NCBI GenBank assembly: GCA_017656425.1
Contig: JACDNV010000025.1
Coordinates: 1-24,614 of the forward strand
Length of the DNA: 24,614 nucleotides
Source of the DNA: Candidatus Neomarinimicrobiota bacterium
Lineage (GTDB): Bacteria; Fidelibacterota; UBA2242; B5-G15
Direction: 5' to 3'
The notes under the pieces are model-generated. The model worked only from the letters and a program-made list of their open reading frames with translations, made no database searches and had not been told where the DNA came from. The number at the start of each line of letters is the position of its first letter. The stretch's first letter is position 1. A program made the translations under genes and the position numbers. Below are positions 1 through 7,077 of this stretch, one piece after another.

Positions 1-387
1 ATGCAGAATGCAGAGTGCAAATTGAAAAATGCAAAATCGCTTTTTGTCAGATTTGTTTTTGTACCCAAAATGTATACAGAAATAAATTTGACTTTTGCAC
101 TTTGCAATCTTCATTTTGCAATTGCCGTAAGGCTATCTTGTCCTTCGGGAAATCGTCTTCGGTGACTTCGTGAATACAAGACGTTAAGCGCAAAGGCTCA
201 ATGCAGAATGCAAAATGCAAATTGAAAAATGCAAAATCGCCTTTTGTCAGATTTGGCTTTTGTACTCAAAATGTAGACAGAAATAAATTTGACTTTTGCA
301 CTTTGCAATCTTCATTTTGCAATTGCCGTAAGGCTATCTTGCCCTTCGGGAAATCGCCTTCGGCGACTTCGTGAATACAAGACGTTA
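1..387. repeat. Two tandem copies of a ~187-bp intergenic repeat
   Basis: Copy 1 is about 1-186 and copy 2 about 201-387. They differ by scattered substitutions and one inserted base, and are separated by 14 bp. Each copy has an AT-rich half built of variations on TGCAAAATGCAAATTG, with a partly complementary stretch (CTTTGCAATCTTCATTTTGC) further on, and then a GC-richer half. In copy 2 that half holds three mini-hairpins: GCCGTAAGGC (325-334), CCCTTCGGG (342-350) and CGCCTTCGGCG (355-365). The last two are enclosed by TCTTG (337-341) and CAAGA (378-382). No convincing ORF crosses the region. It looks like a non-coding dispersed repeat; function and family are not recognised. Confidence 0.85.
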
Positions 388-739
388 TTCTCACCAGAAA
401 GAGCAGGTGAAATATTATTATAGCAGCTTAAGAATAATAATACCGTATTATATGAATTACCGTTCCTCGATAGATTGGAACATAAAGTGAAGATAAGTTA
501 ATTAGTCGAGAAATTACTAATTTTCGATAGGTTAATTTTTCCCCTTATAAATAATATATTACGTGATGATTTACTGATTATTATTAGTGATCATGGGAAT
601 ATTGAAGATTTAACCAGTAGTAAACATACAAGTAACGATGCTCTGATTATTATAAGAGGTAAAATTGGCTCAATATCCTTTGAAAAAAATAGGTTCACTC
701 TATGATTTTTCAGAGGCGATATTTAAGTGCTTTATATAA
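388..739 (+). pseudogene. 3' remnant of a metalloenzyme-superfamily (phosphoglycerate-mutase-like) gene
   Basis: Reading from 388 gives SPERAGEILL, then QLKNNNTVLYE, then DRLIFPLINNILRDDLL, then IIISDHGNIEDLTSSKHTSN. The SDHGN-IEDL...HT block is the metal-binding signature of the metalloenzyme superfamily (alkaline phosphatase / cofactor-independent phosphoglycerate mutase fold). The frame is broken by TAG at 421-423, TAA at 499-501 and a frameshift in the A7 run at 683-689. After that shift the expected C-terminal segment continues as IGSLYDFSEAIFKCFI and stops at 737-739. The 5' part is missing: homology starts exactly where the left-end repeat stops. The tail overlaps the stop codon of the converging flavodoxin gene. 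Clearly dead; the exact subfamily is uncertain. Confidence 0.7.
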
Positions 740-1205
740 TTGACAGATTTTTCTTAAGGTCTGATATTTCTTCATTTAGTTTTTTAGTATCTATTTCTTT
801 GGCGGAAATGCTGGCAATCGATAACGGCGTTTTCTCAGTTATTTCTTCTATAATTTTAATTGCCCTCGCACTTGGTTTCAGTCCATATGTCATAAAAAGT
901 GCATACTTTTTTATTTGATCTTTATAAGTATTGAAAAAAGTTTTAATTGCTGGAGGTATCTTTCCTGCCCACACAGGGAAGGTTACAATTATTAAGTCGT
1001 AGTCTGATGGTTTTTTCTCTATTTTCTTTATTTCTGTATATCTTTCGAAAATTGCGTCAAAACCGTTGATAAAAAATCTTAATATCCCCTCTCTATTCTT
1101 TTTGTCTACAATTTCCTCGACATCAGATTTTAGGTGTTTCGATAGATTTTCTGATATTTTCTTTGAATTGCCACTCAGTGTAAAATAATAAATAATAGTT
1201 TTCAT
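732..1205 (-). CDS. Flavodoxin family protein
   Basis: A 157-residue soluble flavodoxin-like protein predicted to bind FMN and act as a low-potential electron carrier or quinone-type reductase. The N-terminal strand is followed by the FMN-phosphate loop TLSGNSKKIS (residues ~9-18). A central hydrophobic strand leads into IVTFPVWAGKIPP (~72-84), the loop that normally lies against the flavin ring, and then an alpha/beta C-terminal half. Length is normal for a single-domain flavodoxin. The start is ATG with an upstream TAGGT ribosome-binding site. It lies 19 nt downstream of the GltS-like gene on the same strand, so the two are probably co-transcribed, although a functional link is not obvious. 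The 3' end overlaps the last bases of the metalloenzyme pseudogene. The redox partner is unknown. Confidence 0.8.
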   Translation of the reverse strand: MKTIIYYFTLSGNSKKISENLSKHLKSDVEEIVDKKNREGILRFFINGFDAIFERYTEIKKIEKKPSDYDLIIVTFPVWAGKIPPAIKTFFNTYKDQIKKYALFMTYGLKPSARAIKIIEEITEKTPLSIASISAKEIDTKKLNEEISDLKKNLSII

Positions 1206-1224
1206 AATATTACCTACTTACTAT

Positions 1225-2643
1225 TTAACTTGTCCTTAGCCAAATTTTTGATGGTTTTCTAAAAAAATTTCTCTTTGCTAGAATTCGCTTCATAATAATT
1301 GTAAATATAAAATAAATAAAAGAAATGAGAATAGCAATCCAAAAGTAAATTTGCTTTTTATACAAATAGCTATATGCGGGTAGATTTATAGCTAAAATGA
1401 AAGGTATGACTAAAACAAAAGTAACTGCACTTGAAAACATGTAATCACTTGCTACAGGTGTTTCAAATTGTGGATCCAATACTCTCAGTAGTGCAAGACC
1501 AGTGGGCATTGTGCCTGTACATGCTCCATATACAATCAATGTCCTGTGAAATCTATGATCCCTGTAAATTCTTGAGCAGAACCAAGGTGTTGATATAATA
1601 ATAATTATTCCACCAATAGTACTCAAGACTAAGATAGGGATAAGATATTCCTTAACAACAACAAGGGATATTGCTCCAAGGGAAGCAGCAACCATAATAT
1701 CTACTGAAAAACCAGATATCCTTGTTAGACAACCATTATCAAGGACATAATCTATTTTTAACAGATTAGCAATTTTTCTTATAAGCAATGCAAAAAGTGC
1801 GGCAAAGACAAAACTAATACCCCACAGGTTTATTGCCAAATCGCTACCTAATTTTCCGGCAAAGGATAAAATATATGAGATAAATTTTAGAAAGATGTAG
1901 CTAAAAAGATAGGTCATGAAAACTACAGAAGCGTTTAACGTCATACTATCTATTGCCTCCGAATGTGTTGTTAAATGTGAGCCATAGGGCTTTTTTGCAT
2001 CTGGTGAAAGTATCCCAGATTTTACCTCAATCTTTTTTATTACTTCAATTTTTTTCTCTTCAATCCAGTTTTTCCTTAGTCCATAGTTGATTAGATACAT
2101 ACCACCAAAGCATGCCCATATAAAACCAAGGGCAGCAAAAGTCAATCCGATGCTTCCGGCGCCTTCAAAACCGAAACTTTCCCAACCTTTCCCAATCGCA
2201 TATGATTGTCCGGGACCGAGGGCAAAACCCAAAGGTAGAAAGAACCCGAACGCTGGGAATAAATTTGGGAAAAAGGTTTTCATAAAAAAATAGGTGATGA
2301 ATAGCCCTACCATTGCTTGGACTGCGTATTGGAAAATTATTGATATTGAAGTTGAGATGATGCCGTGATTACTTTTTTGCCTTTTTTCTGGTGCTCTCCT
2401 GAGACTCATTGCAACAAATGAAATACTCAACAAATGATAAACCATGTGTCCTAATGATTCCTGTGTTAAATTGATTTGCGGCCCAAAGTAGTTATAAAAA
2501 ATAAGAAGAATAAATCCAGCTGTTAGTGAGTTTGGCACCAGATATTTTTGTAATAGAATAATTCTTGCTCTAAAGAATGTAGCTAAAATAAGAGCTGTGG
2601 ATATTATTCCCAGATTTAAAAATAACTGCCAAGGGAAATTCAT
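1225..2643 (-). CDS. Sodium/glutamate symporter-like (GltS family) membrane protein
   Basis: A 472-residue polytopic inner-membrane protein with about 10-12 hydrophobic segments, resembling the sodium:glutamate symporter (GltS) family. Features include the N-terminal helix and loop followed by VPNSLTAGFILLIFYNYFGP, a glycine-rich re-entrant region LGFALGPGQSYAIGKG (standing where GltS has a GGHG-type motif), and a second-half loop GACTGTMPTGLALLRVLDPQ. It is longer than E. coli GltS (about 400 residues). The extra length is a charged central loop near residues 190-230 and an extra C-terminal hydrophobic segment with a basic tail. The start is ATG with GGGAG 8 nt upstream. It heads a two-gene unit with the flavodoxin gene. 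With two glutamate dehydrogenases in the window, glutamate uptake is plausible, but the motif divergence means another carboxylate is possible. Confidence 0.75.
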   Translation of the reverse strand: MNFPWQLFLNLGIISTALILATFFRARIILLQKYLVPNSLTAGFILLIFYNYFGPQINLTQESLGHMVYHLLSISFVAMSLRRAPEKRQKSNHGIISTSISIIFQYAVQAMVGLFITYFFMKTFFPNLFPAFGFFLPLGFALGPGQSYAIGKGWESFGFEGAGSIGLTFAALGFIWACFGGMYLINYGLRKNWIEEKKIEVIKKIEVKSGILSPDAKKPYGSHLTTHSEAIDSMTLNASVVFMTYLFSYIFLKFISYILSFAGKLGSDLAINLWGISFVFAALFALLIRKIANLLKIDYVLDNGCLTRISGFSVDIMVAASLGAISLVVVKEYLIPILVLSTIGGIIIIISTPWFCSRIYRDHRFHRTLIVYGACTGTMPTGLALLRVLDPQFETPVASDYMFSSAVTFVLVIPFILAINLPAYSYLYKKQIYFWIAILISFIYFIFTIIMKRILAKRNFFRKPSKIWLRTS

Positions 2644-2767
2644 AACAGTCTCCCATAAATACTAAAATAATCTACCTATTTATATTATAAAATAAAAATA
2701 GGCAATATATTCATATAGTAGGAAATATTTTCAAATTAAAGAAATTTTTTATGAGCTAGAGTAGATA

Positions 2768-2826
2768 CCCTCCCCGAACGTTAAGTGAGGGGATGATGGG
2801 GGATGTTGCGGCACATTCGGGGAGGG
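2768..2826. repeat. GC-rich 11-bp inverted repeat with G-rich loop
   Basis: CCCTCCCCGAA (2768-2778) and TTCGGGGAGGG (2816-2826) are perfect inverted repeats separated by 37 nt, in otherwise AT-rich DNA. Further out, TAGAT on the left and GATCTA on the right extend the symmetry, with an extra GGAGG bulge on the right. An alternative, smaller hairpin can form between TCCCC (2771-2775) and GGGGA (2789-2793), excluding the large stem. There is no T-run on either side, so it is not a classical terminator. It could be a dispersed repeat or a structured leader element. Confidence 0.6.
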
Positions 2827-2975
2827 GGAGGGATCTATCTGAGGTTGATCCGTAGTAGCATCAAAAACCATGATATAATTTAACAAATATTATGCCAAAT
2901 TGAAATCAAATTTTTCAAATTTCAATGATTTTAACAATTAGACAGAGTAAATGTTCCTAAGGTTACATTCCTATC

Positions 2976-2992
2976 CTTATAAATTTTATAAG
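2976..2992. promoter_or_regulatory. Possible operator palindrome upstream of the response regulator
   Basis: CTTATAAATTTTATAAG is a perfect 8+1+8 inverted repeat, 64 bp upstream of the chosen start codon of the response-regulator gene. Its size and position suit a dimeric repressor or autoregulatory site. AT-rich palindromes of this size also arise by chance in such DNA, so this is only a candidate. Confidence 0.25.
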
Positions 2993-3056
2993 CTTAGAAA
3001 GTTGTTTGATTAACATTTAAAAGGTAAATTTTAACGTATTTAATTGCGAGGTGTTT

Positions 3057-3812
3057 ATGCAAAAGATTCTGATAATAGATGATGATACTGAACTTCTAAA
3101 CCTATTAGAAAATTTTTTCAAAGAAAAAGGGTTTTTTGTAGTACTATTGAACTCAGGTGTTAATGCGAATGAGGTTGCGGTAAAAGAACAGCCCGACATA
3201 ATTTTACTTGATGTTAGAATGCCTGGAGCTGATGGATTTACCGTATTGAAACGATTAAAAGAAAATGGTTTGACATCACATATACCGGTTATAATGTTAA
3301 CTGGAGAGGATACTCCTGATTCACAGATAAGTGGGCTTTTAACTGGTGCTGATGATTATATCACAAAACCTTTTGATCTGGAAGTTCTATATGCAAGAGT
3401 ACTTGCTGGATTGAGAAAAAGTGCAGAACATATTAGAACAAAGAAGGATCAGATTAACCTATTAAATTTTCTTATTAATCATTACATAAAAAGGGGATAT
3501 GAAGTATATAGTAAGCTACATCCTGATTTTCCAGATTATCCAGAGGGGTGGAAAGGATATGTACCGGACATGATTATTCGAAAGGGCTATAAGACTAAAT
3601 GTTACAGTTTTGAAAATATACAATCTTTAAAAGAGGAATCATTTATTGATAGATTAAAGGCTCTTGTGACATTGGGGATAGAAAATGAAATCGAGCCTGA
3701 AGTGATTGTAAGAACAAAGGAAGCTAAAAAATTTTGCAAGGAAATTTGTAAAGAATACAATTTGCCTATAAAAATTAAATTAATAAAACGGCATAAAAGA
3801 CTATTTCGCTAA
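3057..3812 (+). CDS. Response regulator with uncharacterised C-terminal domain
   Basis: 251 residues from ATG 3057. A GTG at 3051 is also in frame, but GAGG at 3048-3051 is the likely ribosome-binding site and places ATG 3057 at the right distance. Residues 1-~118 are a complete receiver domain: acidic cluster D8-D10, phospho-acceptor D52 (LLDVRMPGADGF), T82 (MLTGED) and K104 (YITKPF). Residues ~119-251 are not a DNA-binding domain I recognise. They begin with a helix (DQINLLNFLINHYIKRGYEV) and continue with DYPEGWKGYVPDMIIRKG, a beta-rich stretch, a helix and a basic tail (KIKLIKRHKRLFR). The order helix, PD-strand, strand, helix loosely recalls a PD-(D/E)XK nuclease-like fold, but the second catalytic motif is not evident. 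No histidine kinase lies next to it. Its 3' end overlaps pepT by 12 nt, tail to tail. Confidence 0.8.
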   Translation: MQKILIIDDDTELLNLLENFFKEKGFFVVLLNSGVNANEVAVKEQPDIILLDVRMPGADGFTVLKRLKENGLTSHIPVIMLTGEDTPDSQISGLLTGADDYITKPFDLEVLYARVLAGLRKSAEHIRTKKDQINLLNFLINHYIKRGYEVYSKLHPDFPDYPEGWKGYVPDMIIRKGYKTKCYSFENIQSLKEESFIDRLKALVTLGIENEIEPEVIVRTKEAKKFCKEICKEYNLPIKIKLIKRHKRLFR

Positions 3813-5060
3813 GGATTTTTCGGGCCATATTTTTATTAAATTTAATATAGTCTGTACCGCTTTTTCCATTGCTTGAATACTGATCCATTCCTGTTTGCTG
3901 TGGAAGTTATGGCCACCTGTGAAGATATTTGGTGTCAGTATACCTTTAAAACACAATTTTGCTCCATCTGTACCCCCTCGTATAATCTGTAATTTGGGTT
4001 CCAGTCCGGATCTTTTTACAGCCTCCAGAGCGTATTCAACAACCTTAGGATCCTCCTCGAGTTTAATTTTCATATTTCTATATGATTCTTTTATTTCAAG
4101 TTCAATTTTTGATTTTGGATATTTTTTATTAGCTAAGTCTTTAATTTTATTTAAATCTATTTCCTTTTCTTTCATGGCGGAAAGTTCAAAGTCACGAATT
4201 AAAACCTTTAATGTACATTTTTCGACTCCTCCCTCGATAACATATGGGTGGAGATACCCTTCTCTTTTTTCAGTGGTTTCGGGAGATGGTTTTTTTTCGA
4301 GTTCTGAGACAATAAATGAAGCAATTTTAATAGCATTGACAAGTTTATTTTTTGCGTATCCAGGATGTACATTTATTCCATGAATATTAAATATTGCCGT
4401 GCTTGCATTGAATGTTTCATTCTCAATTTCACCTAAGGATTCACCATCAACGGTGTATGCATACTTTACACCAAATTTGTTTACATCGAAATGTTTTGTT
4501 CCATTACCCACTTCTTCATCAGGTGTAAATGCCAATTTTATTTTACCATGTTTTATGTCGGGGTTGTTGATTAGATATTCTATTGCAGTAATAATTTCTG
4601 CTATACCGGCTTTATCATCAGCACCGAGTAGTGTTGTACCATCTGATGTAATAATATCATCTCCTATGTGCTGTTTAAGAGACGGATTTTCTTCAAATTT
4701 AATAACCTGAGAGGGGTCACCAGGCAAGACTATATCGCCTCCAGAGTAATTTTCATGTATAATCGGCTTAACATTTTCACCAGATACTTCTGGTGAGGTG
4801 TCCAGATGTGCTAAAAAACCTATTGGAGGCACTTTATCCTCATCTTCAGCGAGATTAGAGGGTAGAGTTGCGTATACGTAACCATATTGATCTATTTCAA
4901 CCTCATAAAGTCCAAGGCTGTTTAATTCATCTACGAGAAGCAAAGCGAGATTCTTTTGTTTATCTGTACTCGGGAATTTGTCTTCAACTCCTTCTTTAGA
5001 TTGAGTATCAATTTTTACATATTTTAAAAATCTTTCTACAAGCTTTTCTTTTAATAGCAT
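3801..5060 (-). CDS. pepT: Peptidase T (tripeptide aminopeptidase)
   Basis: A cytoplasmic M20-family zinc aminopeptidase that removes the N-terminal residue of tripeptides. The start at 5060 gives 419 residues, close to the usual ~410, with GGGAG just upstream. A longer in-frame form to 5120 would add 20 residues without family support. Counting from 5060, the metal and catalytic residues are all present: H85 and D87 in GFLAHLDTSPEVSG, D148 in LLGADDKAG, E182/E183 in FTPDEEVGNG, D205 in YTVDGE, and H387 in GGHNFHSKQEW. RGGTDGAKL, a typical PepT motif, lies between the last two. The gene converges with the response regulator (12-nt overlap) and diverges from the amidotransferase gene. It fits a peptide-degrading lifestyle feeding the nearby glutamate dehydrogenases. 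Confidence 0.95.
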   Translation of the reverse strand: MLLKEKLVERFLKYVKIDTQSKEGVEDKFPSTDKQKNLALLLVDELNSLGLYEVEIDQYGYVYATLPSNLAEDEDKVPPIGFLAHLDTSPEVSGENVKPIIHENYSGGDIVLPGDPSQVIKFEENPSLKQHIGDDIITSDGTTLLGADDKAGIAEIITAIEYLINNPDIKHGKIKLAFTPDEEVGNGTKHFDVNKFGVKYAYTVDGESLGEIENETFNASTAIFNIHGINVHPGYAKNKLVNAIKIASFIVSELEKKPSPETTEKREGYLHPYVIEGGVEKCTLKVLIRDFELSAMKEKEIDLNKIKDLANKKYPKSKIELEIKESYRNMKIKLEEDPKVVEYALEAVKRSGLEPKLQIIRGGTDGAKLCFKGILTPNIFTGGHNFHSKQEWISIQAMEKAVQTILNLIKIWPEKSLAK

Positions 5061-5194
5061 TACTCCCTTCCTACCTTTAAACCTCGGGGAATTTACACAG
5101 GTAATACAAAAAAGGCACATAAAATTATTTTTTAGCTTGAAAATGTAATTCTAACTTTTAAACTTAGGAATGTGAATAAATTATATTAAGCCAG

Positions 5195-5938
5195 ATGAAA
5201 AAACTTTACTTTTTAATAATAAAACCTGGTTCTTCATATGTAGAATTAAGAAAACGAAATAAAGATTTTGATAATCTTATTGTGAATTTGAGCGACAGAA
5301 ATGATGTTTTATGGACTGTACGAAGTGTGCCTGATGTAGAAATATACAATTTGGGTAAATACAAGGCTATCTTTGTAACGGGCGCTCACAGCTCTATCGT
5401 AACTGGCTATAAATATCTTGATGGATTCAAATGGATAGTTGAGTTAGCAATAAAAAGGAGAATACCAATGCTTGGAATTTGCTTTGGGCATCAGTTGATA
5501 TGTAAAGCGCTTGGAGGCGATGTTAGTCGGAATCCTATGGGTCCGGAGTTTGGAATAAGTAGAATAAACCTAACAATTAACGGTATAGCAGACCCAATAT
5601 TCAGGGGAATAAATAGATCTAAAATGGATGTATATACTTCACATGTCGATAATGTCAGCAGGCTTGGTGCCGATTTTATACAGCTTGCATGGAATGAACA
5701 TTCCATGTATCAGGCGGTTAGGTATGATAATTTTATCTATGGAGTACAATTTCATCCTGAATATACAAAAGAGGTGATGGAATTTTATATAAGAAAGAAC
5801 TGGAAATTGATCGAAAAAGATTATAAGGGAGGTCCGCTTTTCAAAAAAAGACCTGAAGAATTATTAAAAAACATGAAAGAATTAAGAAAACCAAAAATGA
5901 TTATTAAAAACTTTATAACATTGGCAACAAGCATTTAA
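5195..5938 (+). CDS. Class I glutamine amidotransferase domain protein
   Basis: A 247-residue stand-alone GATase1 domain resembling the amidotransferase half of GMP synthase. The catalytic triad is visible: nucleophile C96 in GICFGHQ, H187 and E189 in VQFHPEY. An oxyanion-type strand lies near FVTGAHSSIVTG (~60-71). Such enzymes hydrolyse glutamine or a gamma-glutamyl amide; without a fused synthase domain the acceptor cannot be told. The C-terminal ~45 residues are basic (KKRPEELLKNMKELRKPK). No strong Shine-Dalgarno precedes ATG 5195. It leads a plus-strand group, with the endonuclease V gene starting 7 nt after its stop, so the two are likely co-transcribed. A gamma-glutamyl hydrolase role is also possible. 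Confidence 0.8.
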   Translation: MKKLYFLIIKPGSSYVELRKRNKDFDNLIVNLSDRNDVLWTVRSVPDVEIYNLGKYKAIFVTGAHSSIVTGYKYLDGFKWIVELAIKRRIPMLGICFGHQLICKALGGDVSRNPMGPEFGISRINLTINGIADPIFRGINRSKMDVYTSHVDNVSRLGADFIQLAWNEHSMYQAVRYDNFIYGVQFHPEYTKEVMEFYIRKNWKLIEKDYKGGPLFKKRPEELLKNMKELRKPKMIIKNFITLATSI

Positions 5939-5945
5939 AATTACT

Positions 5946-6674
5946 ATGGATATTATAATATCACATGACTGGAATGTATCGCTAACAACAGCTAAGGGGA
6001 TTCAGAAAGAATTATTTAAAAAAGTTGAGTTTTCAAAAATTGATGTGACAAAAGTAAAAAAAGTATTGGCTGTAGATATTTCCTATCATAGGAAAAGCAA
6101 ACTTGGATTTGCTGTTATGGGAGTATTTAATGTTAGTTATGATATGGATCGAAGGATATTTAATATTAATCAATATAGTATTCATAAAAATATTGCAAAT
6201 GTTAGTTTTCCCTATATACCGGGATTTTTAAGCTTCAGAGAAATTCCTTTATTGATTCCGCTTTTAAATAACTTTAAGGATAAGCCTGATTTAGTTCTAG
6301 TCGATGGTGCAGGTATTGCACATCCCAGAAAGATGGGATTGGCATCCCACATCGGTGTTATTTATGACATACCAACAATAGGGTGTGCGAAATCACGTTT
6401 AATAGGTGATTATGATGAACCTGGTACAAGAAAGGGGAGTTTTTCATATTTGTACTATAAGGGAGAAGTTGTAGGTGCGGTTTTAAGAACAAGGGATTAT
6501 ACACGTCCCCTTTTTATATCACCTGGAAATAAGACTGATATAGAAAGCAGTGTTAGTCTGGTTTTATCCTTCTGTACAAACTATAGAATTCCTGAACCGA
6601 TTCGAATAATTGATAGTAAAACAAAAAAATTTAGAAAAGAATATGAAAGAGGGAAAAATGCGGAAGTTATTTAG
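5946..6674 (+). CDS. nfi: Endonuclease V (deoxyinosine 3' endonuclease)
   Basis: A 242-residue DNA/RNA repair nuclease that nicks near deaminated adenine (inosine). Family landmarks in order: catalytic D44 in VLAVDISY, the strand-separating wedge PYIP (residues 89-92), E99 in FLSFRE, D120 in LVLVDGAGIAHPRKMG, K149 in GCAKSRLIG, and the basic, metal-site block RTRDYTRPLFISPGNKTD (181-198). PEPIR near the C terminus is also typical. Length matches the family (about 220-240). It is 7 nt behind the amidotransferase gene, and its last 17 nt overlap the start of the pspC-like gene, implying translational coupling. The ribosome-binding site is weak, which agrees with coupling to the upstream gene. 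Confidence 0.95.
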   Translation: MDIIISHDWNVSLTTAKGIQKELFKKVEFSKIDVTKVKKVLAVDISYHRKSKLGFAVMGVFNVSYDMDRRIFNINQYSIHKNIANVSFPYIPGFLSFREIPLLIPLLNNFKDKPDLVLVDGAGIAHPRKMGLASHIGVIYDIPTIGCAKSRLIGDYDEPGTRKGSFSYLYYKGEVVGAVLRTRDYTRPLFISPGNKTDIESSVSLVLSFCTNYRIPEPIRIIDSKTKKFRKEYERGKNAEVI

Positions 6675-7071
6675 AAGCAGTTCGAATAGGGTAGTTGCTG
6701 GAGTTTGTGGTGGTCTTGGCGAATATCTTAGTATAGATCCTGTAATAGTTCGTATTATCTGGATACTTCTTCTTTTTTTTGATTGTGTTGGTTTAGTACT
6801 TTATATAATTGCCTGGATTATAATTCCATCAGAGATAAAGGGTGTGTCAGAGGAATTAAAAGAAAATAAATCAAAAATAGAAACATCTTCTAAGAAAAAT
6901 AGCGCGTATCTTATAATAGGTATTACACTGGTGTTATTGGGAGTTATTTTTATCGCAAGAAATTATTGGGTACATGATTACATAATGTATTATCTGCAGT
7001 TCATATATAATTTTATTGTCCCATTGGGATTAATAGCTCTTGGGATTTTTCTAATTTTTAAGAAAAAGTAA
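6658..7071 (+). CDS. PspC-domain membrane protein
   Basis: 137 residues from ATG 6658. An earlier in-frame ATG at 6610 lies deep inside nfi, whereas 6658 has AAGAGGG just upstream and begins exactly at the domain. Residues 1-~60 are a PspC domain: short basic N terminus, then NRVVAGVCGGLGEYLSIDP and a hydrophobic helix ending in YIIAWIIIPSE. A polar linker (~62-82) is followed by two more hydrophobic segments (SAYLIIGITLVLLGVIFIAR and FIVPLGLIALGIFLIFKKK). PspC proteins act in envelope-stress signalling with PspA, but no pspA or pspB is here, so the role is unknown. It overlaps nfi by 17 nt and ends 6 nt from the converging transhydrogenase-like operon. Confidence 0.85.
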   Translation: MRKLFRSSSNRVVAGVCGGLGEYLSIDPVIVRIIWILLLFFDCVGLVLYIIAWIIIPSEIKGVSEELKENKSKIETSSKKNSAYLIIGITLVLLGVIFIARNYWVHDYIMYYLQFIYNFIVPLGLIALGIFLIFKKK

Positions 7072-7077
7072 AATCAA

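Larger units (their letters stand above)
2644..3056. other. Gene-free stretch between gltS-like gene and response regulator
   Basis: No ORF with coding character. It separates two divergent genes, so it should contain both promoters, but I see no clear -35/-10 pair. It holds a GC-rich inverted repeat (2768-2826) and a small palindrome (2976-2992), listed separately. The rest is AT-rich spacer. Confidence 0.6.

Noticed and set aside
181-200. GTTAAGC after repeat copy 1, like an integron attC core site
   Set aside because: No matching inverse core (RYYYAAC) is present at a suitable distance, copy 2 lacks the motif, and there is no integrase.
2768-2826. Inverted repeat as a rho-independent terminator
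   Set aside because: The loop is 37 nt and no U-tract follows on either strand. It lies between divergent genes, where no terminator is needed.
3051-3056. GTG start for the response regulator
   Set aside because: It overlaps the only good ribosome-binding site (GAGG 3048-3051), which is properly spaced for ATG 3057.
5061-5120. 20-residue N-terminal extension of PepT
   Set aside because: The extension has no family support, and a strong GGGAG site sits before the ATG at 5060.
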